Source: Verrucomicrobiota bacterium (GTDB taxonomy: Bacteria; Verrucomicrobiota; Verrucomicrobiia; Chthoniobacterales; UBA10450). Taken from it: DNA of 33,054 nt. The notes beneath the pieces were generated by a model. It did not search any database and was not told the origin of the DNA. It saw only the letters and a program-made list of their open reading frames with translations. Location of the stretch: assembly GCA_003221295.1 (NCBI GenBank), contig QHRA01000179.1, forward strand, positions 1 through 33,054, in the 5' to 3' direction. Position 1 is the stretch's first letter. Every line of letters begins with the position of its first letter. The translations under genes and the position numbers were made by a program. Below, piece by piece: positions 19,128 to 26,483 of the stretch.

Positions 19128-20125
19128 CCCAGTTTTTCGGCAACCCGCAATTTCGCGCTTCGCGCTCGCGCATTGAAACGCTGTTCGTTTTCGCTCGGCT
19201 CCACCGGCCTTGGCGTAATGACGAGGAGATCGCGCTCTTTGTTCGGGCGGGGTTCCGGCCATTCCGGCCGATCGACATATTCGCGGCTGCGTTCGCGGAA
19301 GAAATTCTTCACCATCCGGTCTTCCAGAGAATGAAATGAAATCACTGCAATCCGCGCCCCGGGCTCGAGACGATCTGTTACCACTCGCAATCCCTGCTCC
19401 AGCGCGCCTAGCTCGTCGTTCACCTCCATGCGCAAGGCCTGGAAAACCTGGGTCGCGGGGTGGCGACGCCCGTGCCGGCCAACAATTTTCTCAATCGCAC
19501 GTGCCAACCCGAGCGTTTCACGAAATGGCGCAGTCTTGCGCTGCTTCACAATTGCACTGGCGATGCGACGCGCCGCTGGTTCTTCGCCGAGATCGCGAAA
19601 GAGCCGGGTCAATTCTTCTTCGCTGTAACTGTTAATGATCGCACCCGCGGTTTTATCGGAGCTTGGATCCATCCGCATGTCGAGCGGACCGTTCCGCATC
19701 AAACTGAAACCGCGTTCGGCATTTTCGAGCTGGCGCGAGGAAACACCGAGATCGAGGATTGCTCCGCCGATCTTACCGACCTCCAGCTCATCGAGCACAC
19801 GATCGGCGTGGCGAAAATTTGCCCTCCGCAAAGTAACGCGATTGCCGAATTCGGAGAGCCGATTCGTCGCTTCCGCGATCGCATCAGGATCCTGATCGAG
19901 GGCAAGAACATCAGCGCCCGTCTTCAAGATCGCCTCGCTGTGGCCGCCGCCGCCGCAAGTCGCATCGAGCACCAGGGCCCCGGCGCGCGGCGCCAGCAGC
20001 TCGATCGTCTCGCGCACGAGCACCGGGCGATGATAAATGAATTCTTCCCGGTCTTGTGCTTCTTCCTCAAACATGAGCGGGCTAGTCGCAAACCAAATCG
20101 GACGTTCAAAGAGTAATGCGTTCAT
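19124..20125 (-). CDS. rsmH: 16S rRNA (cytosine(1402)-N4)-methyltransferase RsmH/MraW
   Basis: 'YHRPVLVRETIELLAPRAGALVLDATCGGGGHSEAIL', 'GGAILDLGVSSRQLENAERGFSLMRNGPLDMRMD', 'RIAVISFHSLEDRMVKNFFRE'. The true start may be internal (around 20071). Confidence 0.95.
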   Translation of the reverse strand: MNALLFERPIWFATSPLMFEEEAQDREEFIYHRPVLVRETIELLAPRAGALVLDATCGGGGHSEAILKTGADVLALDQDPDAIAEATNRLSEFGNRVTLRRANFRHADRVLDELEVGKIGGAILDLGVSSRQLENAERGFSLMRNGPLDMRMDPSSDKTAGAIINSYSEEELTRLFRDLGEEPAARRIASAIVKQRKTAPFRETLGLARAIEKIVGRHGRRHPATQVFQALRMEVNDELGALEQGLRVVTDRLEPGARIAVISFHSLEDRMVKNFFRERSREYVDRPEWPEPRPNKERDLLVITPRPVEPSENEQRFNARARSAKLRVAEKLG

Positions 20126-20130
20126 CTTCG

Positions 20131-20586
20131 CTACAAGCCAATGACGTTAGCGACGTGTTGGTAAGTCGGTGTTTCCTCTTCGTGGGCGCGTTTCCACCGG
20201 GTCACATTCCAAATTTCAAAACGACCGCGTCCCCCCACGAGCGCGACTTCACCTTTCAATCCGATCTTGCGGCAAAGTTCCTCCGGTAAAACGAGACGCC
20301 CTTGTTTGTCAGCGAGGCCGTGCTGGGCGCGGGAGTGCAACTGGCGCAAAAAAACGCGGCGTTCGCGCGCGGCGACGCTAGCGTTGCTTTCCGCAGCTTC
20401 GCTCATGCGGGCGAATTCCTCCGGCGACATGACGAGGAGAAACTGATTTTGGGAGTCAGGCAGAAGAATAAATTCTTCGGCACTCTTTCGGCGCCAGCGA
20501 GAGGGGATGGTGATGCGATTTTTTTCGTCGAGAGCGTGACGAAATTCGCCGGCGTAGAAGGTTTGAGCTGAGGCAATGCTTTCCAT
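20131..20586 (-). CDS. mraZ: Transcriptional regulator MraZ
   Basis: 'YAGEFRHALDEKNRITIPSRWR' and 'DKQGRLVLPEELCRKIGLKGEVALVGGRGRFEIWN' (double SpoVT/AbrB-like), first gene of the dcw cluster. Confidence 0.95.
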   Translation of the reverse strand: MESIASAQTFYAGEFRHALDEKNRITIPSRWRRKSAEEFILLPDSQNQFLLVMSPEEFARMSEAAESNASVAARERRVFLRQLHSRAQHGLADKQGRLVLPEELCRKIGLKGEVALVGGRGRFEIWNVTRWKRAHEEETPTYQHVANVIGL

Positions 20587-20600
20587 GGGCCGGCGGGATT

Positions 20601-20658
20601 AGCGTCCACTTTAATCCACTTCGTCCCACTTTTAACCACCACTGCCGCTTGTGGTCAA
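20601..20658 (-). promoter_or_regulatory. Putative dcw promoter with MraZ-type operator (four 10-bp-spaced GTGG repeats)
   Basis: Minus strand reads TTGACC-N17-TTAAAA, with blocks ggtggttaaa / agtgggacga / agtggattaa / agtggacgct (20640 down to 20601), ending 14 bp before the mraZ ATG. Confidence 0.75.
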
Positions 20659-20722
20659 TACTTTTTCTTCGCCTTTTCTTCCCCCGTTTTCCCTTCTACC
20701 TTCCCCCGCCTCCTAAAACACT

Positions 20723-21193
20723 ATGCCCCGTCTCGCCTTCGCTCTTCTCTTCAGCTTCACCATCGGTCCCCTCTGCGTCCTCGCCCAGGAAGACAACACC
20801 GAGGTCCGGGTCAGCGTCGTGCTGAATGCCGATGGCTCGCGTACCGTCTACGAAACCAACGCGGCAACTCAGAAAACCGTCGCCACCACCACTGGCAAGG
20901 ACGGCAAGCTACGCGAAAAAATTCGATGGGATCTGGATGAGAACGGACGATTTCTGCGGGGCGAAGTTTTTGGCCCAAAGGAACAATTTCGATTTATCCT
21001 GCAAAACAAATACGACAGCAATAATCACCTGGTCGAGGAAGCGCATCTGGCCAAAGACCAGAGCGTGATCGGCAAGATCGTTTTTCGCTACGACGCCGCC
21101 GGGCATCAGATCGGTTACTCGACTTACGATGGCGCGGGAAAACTCCTCGGCCAAACCGTCGCGCCGAGCCCGTCACCGACGAAACGGAAGTAA
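20723..21193 (+). CDS. Secreted hypothetical protein
   Basis: Signal-peptide-like N-terminus 'MPRLAFALLFSFTIGPLCVLAQ', good coding composition, divergent from mraZ. Confidence 0.65.
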   Translation: MPRLAFALLFSFTIGPLCVLAQEDNTEVRVSVVLNADGSRTVYETNAATQKTVATTTGKDGKLREKIRWDLDENGRFLRGEVFGPKEQFRFILQNKYDSNNHLVEEAHLAKDQSVIGKIVFRYDAAGHQIGYSTYDGAGKLLGQTVAPSPSPTKRK

Positions 21194-21254
21194 CGAACCA
21201 AACAGAAAGTAACGAAGAAACAAAGGATTCGGCCGCCTGCGCTTGGACTAGCTT

Positions 21255-21303
21255 GGAGGGCGGAGCTCTGCGACGCCGCGCTCGCAGAGCTCGCCCCTCC
21301 ACT
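21255..21303. repeat. Palindromic dispersed element
   Basis: ggagggcggagctctgcg ... cgcagagctcgcccctcc forms a long stem; a related copy lies at 2869-2907. Confidence 0.65.
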
Positions 21304-21451
21304 TCCGAAAAGATCAGTAACCTTCGTTCTCTCTATTTCCTTCTGTTAAAAACTAATTTGGGTCCATTGCTGTTTCATTCGTGGTGAAATCGCAGTGGCG
21401 GACGCCCGCCCTGGCTTGCGACGAGGCCCAAAAGGCACTAGAAGGTGGGCC

Positions 21452-22129
21452 GTGATCGAATACCTCCAGAAGGGTGGGCTGCTGATGTGGCCCATCCTGA
21501 TTTGCAGCATCATCTCGATTGCCGTGATCGCGGAACGGCTTTTTTATCTGCATCGCGCCACCATTCACGTGGGCGAGTTCTTGAAGGGCCTGGCCAACCT
21601 GATCAAGCGTCGCAATTTTGCCGAAGCCTTGCATGAATCCGCCGGCACACCCGGGCCGGTGGCGCGCGTGATTCACGCCGCAATTATCCGGCATGATCTC
21701 CCGCGATCGGAATTGCGCGAAATCGTCCAGGAAGCCGGTCAACTGGAAGTACCCAAACTGGAGCGCTTCCTCGGTGTCCTCGCTACTCTGGCCTATCTTG
21801 CGCCCCTGCTTGGATTGCTCGGCACAGTTGCGGGAATGATTGAAGCCTTCGGCGTTATCGCATCTAATGGCGGCTATGCCACGGTGACGGAATTGTCCGC
21901 CGGCATTTACAAAAGTTTGCTCACGACTGCCGCTGGACTCGTCGTCGCGACGCCCACCTTCGTTGCTTACAGTTATCTTTCTTCGCGTGTGAACACGCTG
22001 ATGCATGACATGGAGCGCGCCGGCATTGAAATCGTGCAGATGTTAGCCGAAACGGAACCAGAGAGCGGGATTATCTCCTTCCAGCCAACCGCAGAAGGCA
22101 GCCAGCGCGATTTACGCCGCGAAAAATAG
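21452..22129 (+). CDS. MotA/TolQ/ExbB proton channel family protein
   Basis: 'VIEYLQKGGLLMWPILICSIISIAVIAERLFYL' and 'LATLAYLAPLLGLLGTVAGMIEAF...LTTAAGLVVATPTFVAYSYLSSRVN'. Likely GTG start at 21452; the ORF track extends to 21395. Confidence 0.9.
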   Translation: MIEYLQKGGLLMWPILICSIISIAVIAERLFYLHRATIHVGEFLKGLANLIKRRNFAEALHESAGTPGPVARVIHAAIIRHDLPRSELREIVQEAGQLEVPKLERFLGVLATLAYLAPLLGLLGTVAGMIEAFGVIASNGGYATVTELSAGIYKSLLTTAAGLVVATPTFVAYSYLSSRVNTLMHDMERAGIEIVQMLAETEPESGIISFQPTAEGSQRDLRREK

Positions 22130-22136
22130 CGGGCGG

Positions 22137-22535
22137 ATGAAACTGGTCCGGACGAAGCAATATCAGTTCGGGTGGCTGATAATTTTTCCACTGCTCGACG
22201 TTGTTTTTCTGATGATTTTTTTCCTGCTCCTCAGTTCCAATTTCGTTTTACAGCCGGGTATTTCGGTCAACGTCCCGTTCTCAAAATTCATGTTAGCACC
22301 GCAGGTGAAGTACCAAATCATCAGTATCACCAGCGGAGCGACGGTTTATTTTCGCGATCAGAAAATTTCCATCGATGAACTGGCGCCACAGCTCGAAATC
22401 GCGCGCAAAGAGGGCCGTTCCATCATCATCAAGGCCGATCGCTATACGCCTTACGAGACGGTGATTCGGGTGGCCAACCTCGCTCTCGAGCACGGCGTGC
22501 CCTCGGTTGCGCTCGCTACCACTCCCCCGAAGTGA
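22137..22535 (+). CDS. ExbD/TolR-family biopolymer transport protein
   Basis: Single N-terminal TM 'IIFPLLDVVFLMIFFLLLSSNF' and the 'VPSVALAT' C-terminal region; directly downstream of the TolQ/ExbB gene. Confidence 0.87.
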   Translation: MKLVRTKQYQFGWLIIFPLLDVVFLMIFFLLLSSNFVLQPGISVNVPFSKFMLAPQVKYQIISITSGATVYFRDQKISIDELAPQLEIARKEGRSIIIKADRYTPYETVIRVANLALEHGVPSVALATTPPK

Positions 22536-23320
22536 ACGTGTCCACCGTCGCGCCGCTTGTTTTCAGTTGGGCGCCACCGCGCAAACGTCGACGCGCTTTA
22601 ATCGTGTTTTTAATTCTCTCGCTTCTCTTGCACGCGCTTTGTTTCTACATCTTCCAAATTGTCTATCCGCCCACCGTTGCGCTGATGCCGCCGCCGGCGC
22701 GAGTCACATTGGTTTCGCCGGATGATCCGGAATCGCTTGCCCTCTTGCGTTGGGTGGAGGCGGAGGATCCCGCGCTCACTACGACAACACAGCGACTGCC
22801 AGAGACGAAATCTCTCGTCTTGCCGCCAGTGCAGCATCGCCCTTCTTACGCCAGTCATCAGCCGAAATTGAAAGCACTCCCGCCGCTGCTGCCCGATCTC
22901 AGCATTCCAAGCTCGGCCGCAATCGGGCCAGTTCGCCTTCCGCGAATGAAAGCGAATGCCAGCGGGCCCGGTCTAGCGCGGAAAACGACCGCGAATTTTG
23001 CCGATCTGCCCGCCGCTCTGGGCGAGCCAGTTTTCGCCGATTTCAAATTTAATCTCACTCGCCCTGATGCACCGGCCAACGCCCGTTTCCGTGTTGCCAT
23101 CGATGAGCGTGGCGCCATCCGCTTTTGTTTTTTGATCGAATCTTCGGGCGATCCGGCGCTCGATGAACAGGCGCGAAATTTTCTTCAACTCTGCCGTCTT
23201 AAGACAAAAGAAGATTCGCCCGTGACGAATGGAACCGCCCTTTTCTGGACCACTGCGACCATTCTTTGGGGGAACGATCTCGCCCCCAGCCCGGGCCCCT
23301 CCCCCAGTTCGTCGCCGTGA
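22532..23320 (+). CDS. TonB-like periplasmic energy transducer (divergent)
   Basis: N-terminal TM after a basic patch, Pro-rich linker, C-terminal domain 'FRVAIDERGAIRFCFLIESSGDPALDEQARNFLQLCRL'. GTG start overlaps the exbD stop. Confidence 0.68.
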   Translation: MNVSTVAPLVFSWAPPRKRRRALIVFLILSLLLHALCFYIFQIVYPPTVALMPPPARVTLVSPDDPESLALLRWVEAEDPALTTTTQRLPETKSLVLPPVQHRPSYASHQPKLKALPPLLPDLSIPSSAAIGPVRLPRMKANASGPGLARKTTANFADLPAALGEPVFADFKFNLTRPDAPANARFRVAIDERGAIRFCFLIESSGDPALDEQARNFLQLCRLKTKEDSPVTNGTALFWTTATILWGNDLAPSPGPSPSSSP

Positions 23321-23556
23321 TTCGCGTCAGTCTGGCCGCGTTGGTCACGATTTATCTGCTGGTTTTTCTTGCGGCAGTTTTCCTTGTCTGGTTAAGTAGT
23401 GAATGGAACCGCAGACGGCGCGAACGAAAAGCTTTTCGCTTCCGGCTGCGGTGTGTCATTTGCGGCTTCGAGTTCGAGGATCGCACCGATGCCATGCTGC
23501 CACGCTGTCCCCGTTGCGGCAGTTTGAACGAACGATTTAAATTCGAACGTATTTGA
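23317..23556 (+). CDS. Small membrane protein with C-terminal CxxC...CxxC zinc ribbon
   Basis: TM 'AALVTIYLLVFLAAVFLVWL', then 'RCVICGFEFEDRTDAMLPRCPRCGSLN'. GTG start at 23317 overlaps the upstream stop (ORF track start 23266). Confidence 0.7.
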   Translation: MIRVSLAALVTIYLLVFLAAVFLVWLSSEWNRRRRERKAFRFRLRCVICGFEFEDRTDAMLPRCPRCGSLNERFKFERI

Positions 23557-23562
23557 TTTGAT

Positions 23563-24741
23563 ATGGGAATGTGGATTGGCCGTAACCGAAAAGCGCGGGT
23601 GACTTATGGTTTCGATGAGATCGCGCTCGTGCCAGGCAGTGTCACGATCAATCCTAACGAGGTCGATACAACTTTTCGCTTGCCGCGGCGCGAGGGCCCG
23701 CCCTTGGAATTAAAAATTCCGATCCTGGCCAGCGCCATGGATGGAGTGGTGGACGTGCGTTTTGCGGTGGAAATGAGCAAGCTTGGCGGTTTGGCGGTGC
23801 TCAATCTCGAAGGAGTGCAGACGCGCTACAAGAATCCCTTGGAAGTGCTCGAGAAAATCGTGCAGACGGACAAGAACGAAATCACCGCTCTCTTGCAAAA
23901 AATCTACCAGGAACCGGTGCAGCCGGAATTGATCGGGGCGCGGGTGCGGCAAATCAAGGATGGCGGCGCGATCGCGGCGGTGAGTTCGATTCCGCAACGC
24001 GCGGCGGAATTTGGCGCCATCGCCCAGGAAGCGGGCGCCGATGTTTTCGTGGTGCAAAGCACGGTCTCAACTGTGCGTCACATTTCTTCGGAATATAAAT
24101 CGCTCGACCTCGCGAAATTCTGCCGGGAAATGCGCATTCCAGTGATCGTTGGCAACACCGTCGGCTACGATGTGACATTAGAGATCATGAGTTGCGGACC
24201 GGCCGCCGTTCTGGTTGGGGTTGGACCAGGGGCAGCTTGCACTTCGCGTGGCGTGCTCGGCCTGGGCGTGCCGCAGGTTACGGCCACGGTCGATTGCGCG
24301 GCCGCGCGCGACGCCTATTTCAAAAAAACTGCGCGCTTTGTCCCGATCATTACCGATGGCGGGATGAGTAAGGGCGGGGATGTCTGCAAGGCACTCGCCT
24401 GCGGAGGCGACGCCGTAATGGTGGGAAGCGCATTTGCCAAAGCCCAGGAAGCACCCGGCCGCGGTTATCACTGGGGAATGGCAACCCCACATGCCAATCT
24501 CCCTCGCGGGACACGGATCAGAGTTGGCGCCACTGGATCGTTGAAACAAATCTTGTTCGGTCCCGCTGAAGTCGACGATGGCAGCCAGAATTTGGTCGGC
24601 GCCATTACCACTTGCATGGGTAACGTGGGCGCCCGTGATCTGGCCGAGTTTCAACAAACCGAAATCATCATCGCGCCTTCCATTAAAACCGAAGGCAAAC
24701 TATTCCAAACCGTGCAAAACGTCGGAATGGGGACGTGTTAG
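23563..24741 (+). CDS. IMP dehydrogenase/GMP reductase family protein, GuaB3-like (no CBS domains)
   Basis: 'YGFDEIALVPGSVTINPNEVDTTFRL', 'PILASAMDGVVDVRFAVEMSKLGGLAVLNLEGVQTRY', catalytic loop 'GVGPGAACTSRGVLGLGVPQVTA', 'ITDGGMSKGGDVCKALACGGDAVMVGSAFA'. Confidence 0.88.
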   Translation: MGMWIGRNRKARVTYGFDEIALVPGSVTINPNEVDTTFRLPRREGPPLELKIPILASAMDGVVDVRFAVEMSKLGGLAVLNLEGVQTRYKNPLEVLEKIVQTDKNEITALLQKIYQEPVQPELIGARVRQIKDGGAIAAVSSIPQRAAEFGAIAQEAGADVFVVQSTVSTVRHISSEYKSLDLAKFCREMRIPVIVGNTVGYDVTLEIMSCGPAAVLVGVGPGAACTSRGVLGLGVPQVTATVDCAAARDAYFKKTARFVPIITDGGMSKGGDVCKALACGGDAVMVGSAFAKAQEAPGRGYHWGMATPHANLPRGTRIRVGATGSLKQILFGPAEVDDGSQNLVGAITTCMGNVGARDLAEFQQTEIIIAPSIKTEGKLFQTVQNVGMGTC

Positions 24742-24838
24742 GCGTTTAGCGAATAAGTGAGTTAGTGATTTAGAGATTGAGACTCACAGCCATTTGCTTC
24801 GCCATTCGTTAAATCGTTAACTCGTTAAATCACTAAAT
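24729..24838. repeat. Octamer-periodic inverted array in the guaB3-like/fabF spacer
   Basis: cgttaaat-cgttaact-cgttaaat-cactaaat (24807-24838) runs into the fabF ATG (24837). The left side (about 24733-24772) carries related octamers in inverted orientation. Confidence 0.65.
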
Positions 24839-26087
24839 GAACAACAATCGCCGCGTCGTCATCACCGGGATGGGTGCAATTACGCCCCTCGGCAACGATT
24901 TCGAGACTTTTTGGTCGAACTTGAAGAATGGCGTTAGCGGCATTCATAAAATCGAATCATTCGACACTTCTGCCTATGATTGCCGCATCGGTGGAGAAGT
25001 GCACGGCTTCGATCCGAAAACGGTCTTCAAGAACCCGAAAGATGTTCGGCGGACTGATCGCTTTGCCCAGTTGGCCATGGCGGCGGCGAAAATGGCGATG
25101 GCCGATTGCGCCCTCGAGATGGGAAGCGAAAATCCGGACCGTTTTGGCGTTCTCGTCAGCAGCGGCATCGGCGGACTAAAAACGCTCGAAGATCAATACA
25201 CCATTCTGCTTTCCAAAGGTCCAAAGCGCGTTTCCGCTTTCACCATTCCAATGCTCATCAGCAACATGGCGAGCGGATTGATCTCGATGGAATTTGGATT
25301 GCGCGGACCGAACATGTGCATCGTTACCGCTTGCGCGACTTCGAACAACGCCATTGGCGAATCCTGGCGCATGATCAAATTTGGTGACGCCGATGTTTTC
25401 CTCGCCGGCGGCTCCGAGGCAGCGATCATTCCTATCGGGCTCGCCGGGTTCGGTGCAATGAAGGCTTTAAGTACGCGGAACGACGAGCCGGAACGTGCCT
25501 CACGACCGTGGGACCGCGATCGCGACGGCTTTGTCATCGGCGAGGGAGCGGGCGTGGTCGTCGTCGAAGAACTCGAGCGCGCAAAAAAGCGCAACGCGAA
25601 AATCTATTGCGAGCTCGTTGGCTACGGTTTAAGCGCGGATGCGCATCACATGACGGCGCCGCCGCACGATGGCGGAGGCGCGGCCAAAGCGATGGAACTG
25701 GCACTCGAACACGCGCAGCTATCGATCGATCAGGTGGATTACATCAACGCCCACGCTACTTCGACCGGTCTGGGCGACGTGGCTGAGACGCGCGCGATCA
25801 AGACTGTTTTCGGCGACCTGGCGAAAAGCGTTTCGATTAGCTCTACCAAGTCGATGACTGGCCATTTGCTGGGTGGAGCGGGCGCGGTCGAGATGGCGGT
25901 GTGCGCGCTGGCCATACGTGATGGCGTTATTCCGCCCACGATCAATCTCGATCATCCCGATGAAGAATGTGATCTCGATTTCACCGCCCACACCGCCCGG
26001 GAAAAGAAAGTGAGTGTGGCTTTGAACAACTCGTTCGGTTTCGGCGGGCACAACGCGACCCTGGTGGTGAAGGAGTTTACTAGCTAA
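24837..26087 (+). CDS. fabF: 3-oxoacyl-[ACP] synthase II
   Basis: 'RRVVITGMGAITPLGNDFETFWSNLKNGVSGI', 'VTACATSNNAIGESWRMIKFGDADVFLAGGSEAAI', 'NAHATSTGLGDVAETRAIK', 'NNSFGFGGHNATLV'. Confidence 0.96.
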   Translation: MNNNRRVVITGMGAITPLGNDFETFWSNLKNGVSGIHKIESFDTSAYDCRIGGEVHGFDPKTVFKNPKDVRRTDRFAQLAMAAAKMAMADCALEMGSENPDRFGVLVSSGIGGLKTLEDQYTILLSKGPKRVSAFTIPMLISNMASGLISMEFGLRGPNMCIVTACATSNNAIGESWRMIKFGDADVFLAGGSEAAIIPIGLAGFGAMKALSTRNDEPERASRPWDRDRDGFVIGEGAGVVVVEELERAKKRNAKIYCELVGYGLSADAHHMTAPPHDGGGAAKAMELALEHAQLSIDQVDYINAHATSTGLGDVAETRAIKTVFGDLAKSVSISSTKSMTGHLLGGAGAVEMAVCALAIRDGVIPPTINLDHPDEECDLDFTAHTAREKKVSVALNNSFGFGGHNATLVVKEFTS

Positions 26088-26149
26088 CGAGATTTAGGTT
26101 GACGGTACAGATACGAGGAACAATTCGAACAACACCTCGCATCATTCCA

Positions 26150-26168
26150 AAGCGGCAGAAGACTGCCG
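26150..26168. repeat. Short REP-like palindrome
   Basis: gcggcagaagactgccgc: 7-bp stem with a 4-nt loop in the fabF downstream spacer. Confidence 0.5.
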
Positions 26169-26261
26169 CACTCCAAAAGCTGGCGCATTTTTTGAGACGG
26201 TTTCCCAATTCGCAAAGCTTCAGCGAGATTAATTGGGGGTTTTTGCGTCTCAACAAACGCA

Positions 26262-26414
26262 TTTTGGACTGCGCCGGCAAAGCGCAGTTGCCATGGCGCT
26301 TTTTCCACGGCGGTGTAACCTCGCGCGCATTGAGCGCCAGTTGGTTCGCGAAGTCCCGCGAAGCTGAACGAAGAAAAGCGGTGTCGCGCTGCGCTTGCCA
26401 CCGCAGTCCAAAAA
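26262..26414. repeat. MITE-like element with ~43-bp imperfect terminal inverted repeats
   Basis: The reverse complement of 26262-26306 (aaaaagcgccatggcaactgcgctttgccggcgcagtccaaaat) aligns to 26371-26414 (aagaaaagcggtgtcgcgctgcgcttgccaccgcagtccaaaa). Confidence 0.6.
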
Positions 26415-26426
26415 GCATCACCGCGC

Positions 26427-26454
26427 GGAACACAGGTCTCCAGACCTGTGTTCC
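26427..26454. repeat. REP-like palindrome
   Basis: ggaacacaggtctccagacctgtgttcc: perfect 12-bp stem with loop tcca. Confidence 0.75.
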
Positions 26455-26483
26455 TTGACGTTTATTCTACCATTCCTTTTGAG

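Noticed and set aside
24807-24838. Possible CRISPR-like array
   Set aside because: Units are 8 bp with no spacers and no cas genes nearby; treated as a simple octamer repeat.
26080-26433. Overlapping minus-strand ORFs of 117 and 105 aa
   Set aside because: They are composed mostly of palindromes and inverted repeats and look like translated repeat sequence, not a gene.
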